DNA of 64,000 nucleotides from NCBI RefSeq assembly GCF_008727775.1, contig NZ_CP044232.1:1240001-1304000 (forward strand), read 5' to 3'. The notes under the pieces are model-generated. The model had not been told where the DNA came from and did no database searches. It saw only the letters and a list, made by a program, of their open reading frames with translations. Source of the stretch: Microbacterium lushaniae (GTDB lineage Bacteria > Actinomycetota > Actinomycetes > Actinomycetales > Microbacteriaceae). Shown here in pieces: positions 23,641-30,751 of the stretch; position 1 is the first letter of the stretch; the number at the start of each line of letters is the position of its first letter. Position numbers and translations under genes: made by a program.

Positions 23641-23708
23641 CGAAAGTGCACCACGTCGGCGAGAGGGCACCGGATTCGGTGCACATTCGCCGGTTCGATG
23701 CACTCTCG
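23641..23708. repeat. Four-unit palindromic element B
   Basis: Unit CGARAGTGCA occurs at 23,641 (perfect) and 23,660 (one change), then inverted at 23,680 (degenerate) and 23,699 (perfect); both pairs are 19 nt apart. It folds as nested stems: CGAAAGTGCA with TGCACTCTCG, CGGCGA (23,657-23,662) with TCGCCG (23,687-23,692), and GCACCG with CGGTGC around GATT. It is 82% identical (56/68 by direct count) to element C at 46,327. It lies between convergent genes. Confidence 0.85.
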
Positions 23709-23732
23709 GGGGATGGATGCCGCCGGCCCGGG

Positions 23733-24200
23733 TCACGCGAGCGGCTTGGCGTACCAGCGGGTCGCGTTGGCGTTGTCGTTGTACGGTTCGGTGGGGACGT
23801 ACCCCGACCGCTCGTACAGCGAGCCCGCGGCATCCAGCGTGTGGTGGGTGTCGAGCACCATCTCGGCGCCGCCGGCCTCGACGGCACGTCGCTCGAGCTC
23901 CTGCAGCAGCATCCGGCCCCAGCCCCGGCCCCGACCCGCGTCGCACACGTACAGATGCTTGACCTCGAACCGCGGCCCCAGCGGCCCGTCCTCAAGGCGC
24001 CGGATGCCGGCGCAGCCCGCGGGCTCCTCGCCGTCGTAGAGCACGAGGAACACGCCGTCGGGCTCGCGGAAGCCGTCGGGGGCGGGGAAGGTGATGCGGT
24101 AGCCGCCGCCGGGGAAGATCGATGCGCGCAGCGCGAAGTACTCCTGCAGGAGGGCGTGCGCGTCAGCGGAGTCCACGGCGACGGGACGGATGGTGACCAT
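23733..24200 (-). CDS. GNAT-family N-acetyltransferase
   Basis: A 155-residue single-domain acetyltransferase. The acetyl-CoA loop is VCDAGRGRGWGRMLLQELERRA (the R/Q-x-x-G-x-G/A type), preceded by strand FEVKHLYV and followed by MVLDTHHTLDAAGSLYERSGYVPTEPYN. The acceptor is unknown. Leaderless start: TACCCT, 6 nt, ATG 24,200. Confidence 0.82.
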   Translation of the reverse strand: MVTIRPVAVDSADAHALLQEYFALRASIFPGGGYRITFPAPDGFREPDGVFLVLYDGEEPAGCAGIRRLEDGPLGPRFEVKHLYVCDAGRGRGWGRMLLQELERRAVEAGGAEMVLDTHHTLDAAGSLYERSGYVPTEPYNDNANATRWYAKPLA

Positions 24201-24206
24201 GCTCCG

Positions 24207-24212
24207 AGGGTA
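24207..24212 (-). promoter_or_regulatory. -10 element, leaderless promoter of the GNAT gene
   Basis: TACCCT, 6 nt, then ATG 24,200 on the minus strand. It lies 6 bp from the divergent dapB -10, so the two promoters must share or compete for polymerase. Confidence 0.5.
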
Positions 24213-24218
24213 GCCACT

Positions 24219-24224
24219 TAGGCT
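24219..24224 (+). promoter_or_regulatory. -10 element, leaderless promoter of dapB
   Basis: TAGGCT, 6 nt, then ATG 24,231. Confidence 0.6.
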
Positions 24225-24230
24225 GGAGGC

Positions 24231-25043
24231 ATGACGACGCGCGTGGCCATCGTGGGCGGTACCGGCAAGCTGGGCGGCGTCATCCGCGCGGTCGTCGAGG
24301 ACGAGCCCGGTTTCGAGGTCTCCGCCGTGCTGTCGTCGTCCTCGAGCCTGGACGAGCTGGACGGCGCCGACCTTATCGTGGACGCGTCGACCCCCGCCAT
24401 CTCCATCGACGTCGTGCGCGCGGCGATCGAGCGCGGCGTCAACATCCTCGTGGGCACGTCGGGGTGGTCCAGCGAGCGCATCGCGCTCGTGCGCCCGCTC
24501 GTGGATGCCGCGGGCACGGGGGCGGTGTTCATCCCGAACTTCTCCCTGGGCTCGGTGGTCGCCAGCGCCCTGTCCGCCGCGGCGGCGCCCCTGTTCCCCT
24601 CCGTGGAGATCGTCGAGGCCCACCGCGAGACGAAGGTCGACTCGCCCAGCGGAACGGCCGTGCGGACGGCGGAGATGATCGCGGCCGCGCGCGCGGAGGT
24701 CGGACCCGTCGAATCCCCGCACGTCGATCAGCGCGCCCGCGGCCAGCAGGTGGCCAGCGTGCCGGTCCACTCGCTGCGCCGCCCCGGGGTCATCGCGCGG
24801 CAGGAGGTCGTGCTGTCGGGCCCGGGGGAGTCCGTCACGATCGTGCACGACACGATCGACCCGGCGCTCGCGTACGCCCCGGGCATCCGCCTCGCCCTGG
24901 CCGCGGCCCGCGACGCCGAGGGCGTGAGCGTGGGGCTGGACAGCTTCGTCGACATCGGCGTGCGCACGCGCGCGCACCGCCCGCGCGTCGAGCCGCCCGT
25001 GGACGGGCTGTCCGGCCAAGCGGCACGCGCGACGCCGGTATGA
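24231..25043 (+). CDS. dapB: 4-hydroxy-tetrahydrodipicolinate reductase
   Basis: A 270-residue enzyme of the diaminopimelate/lysine pathway, reducing the DapA product with NAD(P)H in the cytoplasm. The Rossmann start is VAIVGGTGKLGGVIRAVVE, NILVGTSGW is the domain hinge, and the active-site signature EAHRETKVDSPSGTA contains the catalytic His and Lys. About 20 extra C-terminal residues extend beyond the usual end. The stop overlaps the next ATG in an ATGA. Confidence 0.93.
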   Translation: MTTRVAIVGGTGKLGGVIRAVVEDEPGFEVSAVLSSSSSLDELDGADLIVDASTPAISIDVVRAAIERGVNILVGTSGWSSERIALVRPLVDAAGTGAVFIPNFSLGSVVASALSAAAAPLFPSVEIVEAHRETKVDSPSGTAVRTAEMIAAARAEVGPVESPHVDQRARGQQVASVPVHSLRRPGVIARQEVVLSGPGESVTIVHDTIDPALAYAPGIRLALAAARDAEGVSVGLDSFVDIGVRTRAHRPRVEPPVDGLSGQAARATPV

Positions 25044-25492
25044 GCGCGCGGATCGGCGTCGCCGTGATGGCGGCGCTGCTGCTGCTGTACATCGTGCTCG
25101 TCGGCCAGCGCGCGTGGCTGCTCGTGGCCAGCGGCGAGCCGGTCGGCATCGCGCTGGGGATCGCGCTGATCGTGCTGCCGCTGCTGGCGGTGTGGGCGCT
25201 CGGGCGGGAACTGTGGTTCGGCTGGCGCGCCGACGGCCTGGGGCGCCGGCTGGAACAGGACGGCGCCCTTCCCGACGACGAGGTCGCTGTGCGCCCGAGC
25301 GGCCGTGTCGTGCGCGAGGACGGCGACGCGGTGTTCCCGCAGTACCGTGCCGAGGTGGAGGCGAACCCGGAGGACTGGCGGGCGTGGTACCGCCTGGGGC
25401 TCGCCTACGATGCCGCCTCCGACCGCCGGCGCGCGCGCGAGGCGATCCGCCACGCCATCCGGCTCGAGCGCTCGGACCGGCCGGGCGCCTGA
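25040..25492 (+). CDS. Membrane-anchored protein with TPR-like C-terminus
   Basis: A 150-residue protein translationally coupled to dapB. It has two predicted transmembrane helices (about 5-25 and 35-55), then a soluble part ending NPEDWRAWYRLGLAYDAASDRRRAREAIRHAIRLER, which fits one tetratricopeptide-type repeat. No function is known to me; a protein-binding role is suggested by the repeat. Confidence 0.72.
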   Translation: MSARIGVAVMAALLLLYIVLVGQRAWLLVASGEPVGIALGIALIVLPLLAVWALGRELWFGWRADGLGRRLEQDGALPDDEVAVRPSGRVVREDGDAVFPQYRAEVEANPEDWRAWYRLGLAYDAASDRRRAREAIRHAIRLERSDRPGA

Positions 25493-25520
25493 GCCGTGCC
25501 CGGATGCCGCGGCCTCAGGC
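25487..25520. terminator. Inverted repeat spanning both convergent stop codons
   Basis: GCCTGAG (25,487-25,493) and CTCAGGC (25,514-25,520) include the TGA of the TPR-like gene and the stop of the opposing epimerase gene. A bidirectional terminator is possible; no T-run is present. Confidence 0.35.
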
Positions 25521-26423
25521 TCCGCGCGGGACGACGGCGTCGATGACGGACTCGACCGTGCGATGCGTGAAGGCGAAGCCGGTCCGTTCCAGCACCTCGG
25601 GGACGACGTCGGCGTCGGAGGTCAGGATGGCGTCGGTGGCGTCCGATCCCAGGACCATGCGCATCGCCCAGGCCGGCGCCCGCAGCACGTAGGGGCGGTT
25701 CATCCGCCGCGCCAGGGCGAAACCCAGGTCGTTCGCGGTGGCGCGCGTGGGGCCGGTGAGATTCACGGGGCCCTCGATCGAGCCGTCGATCACGTGTCGG
25801 ATCGCGCGCACCTCGTCCTCGAGCGAGATCCACGGCCACACCTGCGTGCCGCGGCCGATCGGGCCGGCAAGTCCGAGCCGCGTCAGCAGCAGGAGGGGCT
25901 TGAGGACGCCGTCCGGATGGACGAGGGGTGCCGTGCGCAGCAGCGCGACGCGGGCGTGCGGCCCCGCTGCGCGAGCGGCGTTCTCCCATTCCCCGCACAG
26001 GTCGGCGAGGAACCCGCTGCCCCGCGGCGCCGTCTCGGTGAGGCGCCGGCCCGGCGCCGAGCCGTAGTAGCCCACCGCCGACGCGCTCACGAACGCCGGA
26101 GCATCCGCGCCCAGCGTCCGCAGCGCGGCGGCGAGGGTGCGGGTCGGCGTGATCCGCGACCACAGCAGCGCGCTCTTGTACTGCGAAGTCCACGGGAACC
26201 GGCCGATGCTGGCCCCGTTCAGGCCCACGACGGCTGCGGCACCCGCGAGCACGTCGGGGTGCAGCGGCTCGGGTCCGGTCAGCCACTCCACCTCGTCCGC
26301 CGCGGTGGCGGGCCGGCGCACGAGTGTCGTCACCTGCACGCCGTCGGCGCGCAGCGCGTCGACGAGGGCGCTTCCGATCAGTCCGGAAGCGCCCGCGACG
26401 ATGACGCGGGGGGTGTCAGGCAA
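25515..26423 (-). CDS. TIGR01777-type NAD-dependent epimerase (SDR39U1-like)
   Basis: A 302-residue extended short-chain dehydrogenase. The dinucleotide motif VIVAGASGLIGSALVDALRADG, the family block VVGLNGASIGRFPWTSQYKSALLWSRI, the SASAVGYYG motif with its catalytic-type Tyr, and the C-terminal DUF1731-like region (VLRAPAWAMRMVLG) are all present. The family's activity is unproven; relatives are linked to chloroplast division and cell-shape phenotypes. It overlaps the upstream OsmC gene by 8 nt and is read from that gene's promoter. Confidence 0.85.
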   Translation of the reverse strand: MPDTPRVIVAGASGLIGSALVDALRADGVQVTTLVRRPATAADEVEWLTGPEPLHPDVLAGAAAVVGLNGASIGRFPWTSQYKSALLWSRITPTRTLAAALRTLGADAPAFVSASAVGYYGSAPGRRLTETAPRGSGFLADLCGEWENAARAAGPHARVALLRTAPLVHPDGVLKPLLLLTRLGLAGPIGRGTQVWPWISLEDEVRAIRHVIDGSIEGPVNLTGPTRATANDLGFALARRMNRPYVLRAPAWAMRMVLGSDATDAILTSDADVVPEVLERTGFAFTHRTVESVIDAVVPRGA

Positions 26424-26841
26424 GCGTCGCCTCGAGGGTGATCTCGATCCCGGCGAGAGCCTGCGACACGGGGCAGTTCGCCTTGGCGTCGGCGGCGATG
26501 CGCTCGAAGGTCTCGGCGTCGATGCCGGGGACCACGGCGTTGACGTTCAGGTGGCTGCCGGTGATGCCGGTGCCCGGCTTGAACGTGACGGATGCGGTGG
26601 CGTCGACGGACTGCGGGGGCGTGCCGTTCTCGCTCAGCGCGTGCGAGAGCGCCATGCTGAAGCAGGCCGAGTGCGCCGCGGCGAGCAGCTCCTCCGGCGT
26701 CGTGACGGAACCGGAGCCCTCCGCGCGGGCCTTCCAGTTGACGTCGAACGTGCCGACGTGGGACGTGGCGAGCGACACCTGGCCGGAGCCCTCCAGCAGG
26801 CTGCCCTTCCAGGCGGTGGTGGCTTCGCTCGTGACGGTCAT
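26416..26841 (-). CDS. OsmC-family peroxiredoxin-like protein
   Basis: A 141-residue OsmC/Ohr-fold protein. Both redox cysteines are visible: AAHSACFSMALSHAL near residue 57 and ANCPVSQALAG near 125; with the N-terminal Arg they form the hydroperoxide-reducing site. It is closer to OsmC than to Ohr by length and the C-terminal CPVSQAL block. It likely detoxifies organic peroxides using dihydrolipoyl partners. ATG 26,841 follows a GGGAGG site, and a TAGGCT promoter hexamer lies 51 nt upstream. Confidence 0.87.
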   Translation of the reverse strand: MTVTSEATTAWKGSLLEGSGQVSLATSHVGTFDVNWKARAEGSGSVTTPEELLAAAHSACFSMALSHALSENGTPPQSVDATASVTFKPGTGITGSHLNVNAVVPGIDAETFERIAADAKANCPVSQALAGIEITLEATLA

Positions 26842-26892
26842 GGGTTACCTCCCGGGTGGACGATCGCGCCGCGGAGGCGGCGTCGGTGCGAG

Positions 26893-26898
26893 CCTAAC
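26893..26898 (-). promoter_or_regulatory. -10 element of the osmC-epimerase operon
   Basis: TAGGCT on the minus strand, giving a leader of about 45 nt with a GGGAGG ribosome-binding site. Confidence 0.45.
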
Positions 26899-26960
26899 CG
26901 TCCACCGCGGGGGAGGGGATGACTCGACAGCGGACCGGGTGCGTGGTAGCCGCGGACGCC

Positions 26961-27557
26961 TCAGACCGACGCCGCCCGGCTGCGGCCGATGAGGCCCGCG
27001 CGCTGGAGGAGCAGGTAGAGACGGCACCCCACGCACAGCCCGAACGCGGCGTTGAGGAACGACGCCACGAAGGCCATCGCCGCCGCGACGGGAAGCGCCC
27101 AGGGGACCCCGACCACGTGCAGCAGCAGGCCGACGGCGCTGACGAGCAGGCCCACCCCCTGCGCGAAGCGCGGCGGACGAGGATCTTCCAGGTGACGGGA
27201 GGCGGGCAGACGCGGCTGCACGACCCGGCGGAACAGCGCGCCCCACGGCGCGGTGCGCGGGGAGAGCATGCCCCACAGGAAGAGCAGGGCGACCACCGCC
27301 AGCAGCAGGAACCCGGGGTCGGCCATGCGCTCCGCCGGCGACGCGGCCCGGATGGCCCACACCCCGCCGGGGTAGTAGGTCGCGTCCGCGAGGGGCTGAT
27401 AGGCGAACCATCCGAACGACGCGGTCGACGAGTCGATCCGGGCCGTCGCGATCCCGGCGAGGGCCAGCACGACGTCGACGGCGAGGAGGAGGGCCGTGCC
27501 GGCGGCGGTGAACCGCGGCCCGCGCGGGTCGATGCCGCGCGGACGCTCCTCAGGCAT
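26961..27557 (-). CDS. DUF4395 membrane protein
   Basis: A 198-residue membrane protein with four predicted helices. The start IDPRGPRFTAAGTALLLAVDVVLAL and the end FASFLNAAFGLCVGCRLYLLLQR-type block (CVGC motif) match DUF4395, a family usually encoded beside thioredoxin-like proteins. The paired cysteines suggest a part in membrane thiol chemistry; this is inference. It overlaps the thioredoxin-like gene upstream by 8 nt. Confidence 0.8.
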   Translation of the reverse strand: MPEERPRGIDPRGPRFTAAGTALLLAVDVVLALAGIATARIDSSTASFGWFAYQPLADATYYPGGVWAIRAASPAERMADPGFLLLAVVALLFLWGMLSPRTAPWGALFRRVVQPRLPASRHLEDPRPPRFAQGVGLLVSAVGLLLHVVGVPWALPVAAAMAFVASFLNAAFGLCVGCRLYLLLQRAGLIGRSRAASV

Positions 27558-27987
27558 CCGCGGTCTCTGCGGTGAGCCGGGTCAGCTCCAGCTCGAGCAC
27601 GTCGCGCCCGGGTACTCCGCCGATGCGCGACTGCACGGCGCCGTCACGGTCGAGGATGAGTGTGGTCGGGGTCTGCAGCACCCGGAAGTGCTGGGCGATG
27701 TCGGGGCGATACGTGAGGTCCACATCGAGGTGGCGCACGCCTTCATGGTCGGCGGCGACGCTCGAGAGCATCCGGTGCACGCCCGGGCAGCGGCCGCACA
27801 TCTCGGTGCTGAATTGCAGCAGCGTCGCGTTCGCACCCAGCCCGTCGGCGCCCAGCCGCTCCGGCTGGATGACCTCGTGCGGGATGTGACGGCGCGCACG
27901 GGTGGAGTTCCGGCGGAAGACGAGGCCGCCGACGAAGGCCGCGGCAAGGAGAACCGCGAGCGCGAGGCATGCTTCGATAATCGTCAT
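27550..27987 (-). CDS. Membrane-anchored thioredoxin-fold protein
   Basis: A 145-residue protein with an N-terminal membrane anchor (about 4-24) and a thioredoxin-fold domain. The redox motif is CGRC (in FSTEMCGRCPGVHRML), and the cis-proline loop is VLQTPTTLILDRDG. The domain should face outside the membrane if the anchor is oriented N-in. It forms an overlapping pair with DUF4395, a recurrent actinobacterial arrangement. A TAGCCT hexamer lies 9 nt before ATG 27,987. Confidence 0.82.
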   Translation of the reverse strand: MTIIEACLALAVLLAAAFVGGLVFRRNSTRARRHIPHEVIQPERLGADGLGANATLLQFSTEMCGRCPGVHRMLSSVAADHEGVRHLDVDLTYRPDIAQHFRVLQTPTTLILDRDGAVQSRIGGVPGRDVLELELTRLTAETADA

Positions 27988-27996
27988 CAGCAGTCC

Positions 27997-28002
27997 AGGC
28001 TA
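27997..28002 (-). promoter_or_regulatory. -10 element of the thioredoxin-DUF4395 pair
   Basis: TAGCCT, 9 nt, then ATG 27,987 on the minus strand. Confidence 0.4.
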
Positions 28003-28081
28003 GCGGTCATCCTCCCGTGCTCGGGGCCTGCAGGGGAAGATGACACGAACCTCACACGCAGGGCGGGGTCCGCCGCGGCAG

Positions 28082-28087
28082 TAGGGT
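28082..28087 (+). promoter_or_regulatory. -10 element, leaderless promoter of thyX
   Basis: TAGGGT, 6 nt, then GTG 28,094. Confidence 0.6.
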
Positions 28088-28093
28088 TGCAGC

Positions 28094-28837
28094 GTGAGCG
28101 ACGCCGACATCCGCCCTGAGATCGAATTCCGAAGTGACGTCACCGTCGAGCTGGTGCGCGCCAGCGCGTCGGACTCCGATGTGCTCTTCGCCGCCCGCGT
28201 ATCCACGCAGGGCGAGCAGACGCTGGAGGAGGCGCAGTCCGGCAACGAGGCATCCGCCCGCGACCGTGGCCTCATCAACTACCTCATGCGCGACCGGCAC
28301 GGCTCGCCGTTCGAGCACAACTCGATGACGTTCTACGTGCAGGCGCCCATCTTCGTGTTCCGCGAGTTCATGCGTCATCGGATCGCGTCGTACAACGAGG
28401 AATCCGGCCGCTACCGCGAGCTGCGCCCCGTCTTCTACGTCCCCGCGCCCGAGCGCAACCTCCTGCAGGTGGGCAAGCCCGGCGCGTACGAGTTCCTCCC
28501 CGGCACGCCCGAGCAGCATGCCATCGTCGACACCGCCACGCGCGACGCCGCCGAGTTCGCCTTCTCCGCGTACCAGCGGATGCTGGCCGCCGGTGTGGCG
28601 CGCGAAGTGGCCCGCATCGTGCTGCCCCTGAACATCTACTCGTCGATGTACGTGACGATGAACGCACGCTCGCTGATGAACTTCCTGTCGCTGCGCACGA
28701 AGGTGGAGGGGACGCACTTCCCGTCCTTCCCGCAGCGGGAGATCGAGATGTGCGCGGAGAAGATGGAGGCGCTGTGGACCGAGCTCATGCCGATGACCCA
28801 CGCCGCCTTCAACGCCAACGGCCGCGTCTCCCCGTAG
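28094..28837 (+). CDS. thyX: FAD-dependent thymidylate synthase
   Basis: A 247-residue flavin-dependent thymidylate synthase, which methylates dUMP using methylene-tetrahydrofolate and NADPH without dihydrofolate as product. The ThyX signature RHRIASYNEESGRY begins at residue 94, the FAD/dUMP-binding end reads NFLSLRTKVEGTHFPSFPQREIEMCAEKM, and GLINYLMRDRHGSPFEHNSMTFYV is the conserved N-terminal block. The GTG start is leaderless. It lies between dapB and dapA as in mycobacteria. Confidence 0.96.
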   Translation: MSDADIRPEIEFRSDVTVELVRASASDSDVLFAARVSTQGEQTLEEAQSGNEASARDRGLINYLMRDRHGSPFEHNSMTFYVQAPIFVFREFMRHRIASYNEESGRYRELRPVFYVPAPERNLLQVGKPGAYEFLPGTPEQHAIVDTATRDAAEFAFSAYQRMLAAGVAREVARIVLPLNIYSSMYVTMNARSLMNFLSLRTKVEGTHFPSFPQREIEMCAEKMEALWTELMPMTHAAFNANGRVSP

Positions 28838-28864
28838 TCGTCGTGCCCTACCGCTGCGCGCACC

Positions 28865-28870
28865 TAGGCT
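28865..28870 (+). promoter_or_regulatory. -10 element, leaderless promoter of the SDR gene
   Basis: TAGGCT, 7 nt, then ATG 28,878. Confidence 0.5.
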
Positions 28871-28877
28871 GGCGGCC

Positions 28878-29642
28878 ATGGCACGCACGGCACTGATCAC
28901 CGGCGCGAGCTCGGGCCTGGGCGCCGAGTACGCGCGTCAGCTGGCCGCGCGCGGCATGGACCTCGTGCTGGTGGCGCGCGACCGCGAGGCGCTCGCGGTG
29001 CTGGCGGCATCCTTGCGCGACCGGCACCGGGTGCGCGTCGAGGTGCTCGCCGCCGACCTCCTGCACCCGCGGCAGCGCGAGCGCGTGGTCGCACGCCTGT
29101 CGGATGCGGAGCATCCGATCGACATGCTCGTCAACAACGCCGGCTACGGCCTGCGGCAGGGGTTCGAAGCCAACGACATCGACGACGAGGTGCGACACCT
29201 CGAGCTGCACGTGACGGTCCCGATGCGGCTCATCCGCGCGGTGCTGCCGGGGATGCTGCGGCGCGAGAGCGGACGGATCGTGAACGTCGCCTCCGTCGCC
29301 GCCCTCGTCCCGCGCGGCACGTACGGGGCCGCGAAGGCGTGGCTGGTGAGCTTCAGCAGGTGGGCCAACGTGCACTACCGCGACCGCGGGATCAGCGTCA
29401 CCGCGGTGTGCCCGGGATTCGTGCACACCAACTTCCACGAGCGCCTGGGCCTGCCCCCGGGCGACGAGGGCGTGCCCGAGTGGATGTGGCTGAACGCCCC
29501 GGAGGTCGTCGCACAGTCGCTGCGCGACGTGGCGCGCGGGCGGTCGATCTCGATCCCGTCGGCGCGGTACAAGGCGCTCGTCGCCCTCTCGCGCGTGCTG
29601 CCGGACGCGGTCGTGGTCGCAGCCGCCGAGCGCGGCCGCTGA
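28878..29642 (+). CDS. Short-chain dehydrogenase/reductase
   Basis: A 254-residue classical SDR. The cofactor loop is TGASSGLGAEYARQLAARG (TGxxxGxG), LVNNAGYG marks the central strand, and the catalytic Ser-Tyr-Lys fall in [20 protein letters not shown]. The C-terminal VCPGFVHTNFHERLGL loop covers the substrate. The loop sequence after the first strand suggests preference for NADPH. The substrate is unknown; the gene is not clearly in an operon. Confidence 0.83.
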   Translation: MARTALITGASSGLGAEYARQLAARGMDLVLVARDREALAVLAASLRDRHRVRVEVLAADLLHPRQRERVVARLSDAEHPIDMLVNNAGYGLRQGFEANDIDDEVRHLELHVTVPMRLIRAVLPGMLRRESGRIVNVASVAALVPRGTYGAAKAWLVSFSRWANVHYRDRGISVTAVCPGFVHTNFHERLGLPPGDEGVPEWMWLNAPEVVAQSLRDVARGRSISIPSARYKALVALSRVLPDAVVVAAAERGR

Positions 29643-29701
29643 CGCGTCCGCCGGATGCCGCGGCCGCGGACCGGGCGCAGGCGCGGGGCCGCGTCGACCG
29701 A

Positions 29702-29707
29702 TACCCT
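29702..29707 (+). promoter_or_regulatory. -10 element, leaderless promoter of dapA
   Basis: TACCCT, 6 nt, then ATG 29,714. Confidence 0.55.
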
Positions 29708-29713
29708 GAGAAC

Positions 29714-30691
29714 ATGACGCAATCGGGCAATCCCTTCGGGCAGGTGCTCGTCGCGCTCGTCACTCCGATGACGGCCGACGGCGAGGTCGACTGGCCCGCC
29801 GTCGAGAAGCACATCGACGACGTGATCGTCGCCGGGGCCGACGGCATCGTCGTGACCGGCACCACGGGTGAGACCAGCACGCTGACCGACCCCGAGAAGC
29901 TGCGCCTGGTCGAGGTGGGCAAGGATGTCGCGGCCGGCCGCGCGAAGATCATCACCGGCGGCGGCTCCAACGAGACCGCGCACGCCATCGAGCTGTACCG
30001 CGCGAGCGAGAAGGCCGGCGCCGACGGCATCATGATCGTCACGCCGTACTACAACAAGCCCACGCAGGCCGGCATCCTCACGCATTTCCGCCTCGTGGCC
30101 GATGCCACCGACCTGCCGGTGATCCTCTACGACATCCCCGGTCGGACGGGCGTGCCGATCCGGTACGAGACGATCCTGCGGATCGCCAAGCACCCCAACG
30201 TCCTCGCCATCAAAGACGCCAAGGGCGACTTCAGCGAGGTCAGCCGGGTGCTCAACCAGACCGACCTGATGTATTTCTCCGGCGACGACGCCAACGTCCT
30301 GCCGCACCTGTCGATCGGGGCCTCCGGCCTGATCGGCGTCACCGCGAACATCGCCGCCGCCCCCTACCGGACGATGGTGGATGCGGTCAACCGCGGCGAC
30401 CTCGCGGCGGCCACCGCCGCGCATCAGGCACTGGAACCGCTCGTCCGCGCCGTCATGACGCACGTGCCCGGCACGGTCGCGGCCAAGTACATCCTGCACG
30501 GGCTGGGCCGCATCACCAGCCCGCGCGTGCGCCTGCCGCTGGTGGGGCCGGAGGAGTGGGAGGCCGCCATCATCGAGGACGAGCTCGCACTCGTCCGCGA
30601 CGTCGCCGGCGCCGACTTCTCCAACTTCCGCCCCGACCGCAATGCGGCCGCCGGCGGCGCTCTGCCGAAGGTGCACGGCACCACACGATGA
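29714..30691 (+). CDS. dapA: 4-hydroxy-tetrahydrodipicolinate synthase
   Basis: A 325-residue TIM-barrel aldolase that condenses pyruvate with aspartate semialdehyde in lysine/diaminopimelate synthesis. The Schiff-base lysine is Lys167 in LAIKDAKGD, Tyr139 sits in ILYDIPGRTG, and the phosphate-type loop is VVTGTTGETSTL. ATG 29,714 is leaderless. Together with dapB (24,231) and dapF (43,172) it supplies three pathway steps within 20 kb. Read-through into RNase J is possible because only 60 nt separate them. Confidence 0.95.
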   Translation: MTQSGNPFGQVLVALVTPMTADGEVDWPAVEKHIDDVIVAGADGIVVTGTTGETSTLTDPEKLRLVEVGKDVAAGRAKIITGGGSNETAHAIELYRASEKAGADGIMIVTPYYNKPTQAGILTHFRLVADATDLPVILYDIPGRTGVPIRYETILRIAKHPNVLAIKDAKGDFSEVSRVLNQTDLMYFSGDDANVLPHLSIGASGLIGVTANIAAAPYRTMVDAVNRGDLAAATAAHQALEPLVRAVMTHVPGTVAAKYILHGLGRITSPRVRLPLVGPEEWEAAIIEDELALVRDVAGADFSNFRPDRNAAAGGALPKVHGTTR

Positions 30692-30695
30692 CCCC

Positions 30696-30738
30696 GCCCG
30701 CGCCGCGCGCGGGCCGCAATGAGGATGCCGCGGCATCC
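30696..30738 (+). promoter_or_regulatory. Two tandem hairpins in the dapA-rnj gap
   Basis: Hairpin 1: GCCCGCGC / GCGCGGGC with a 3-nt loop (30,696-30,714). Hairpin 2: the perfect 16-bp palindrome GGATGCCGCGGCATCC (30,723-30,738), ending immediately before the GAGGAGG ribosome-binding site of rnj. This could be a processing or autoregulatory site for RNase J, or an attenuating terminator; there is no T-run. Confidence 0.5.
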
Positions 30739-30751
30739 GAGGAGGCTTGAA

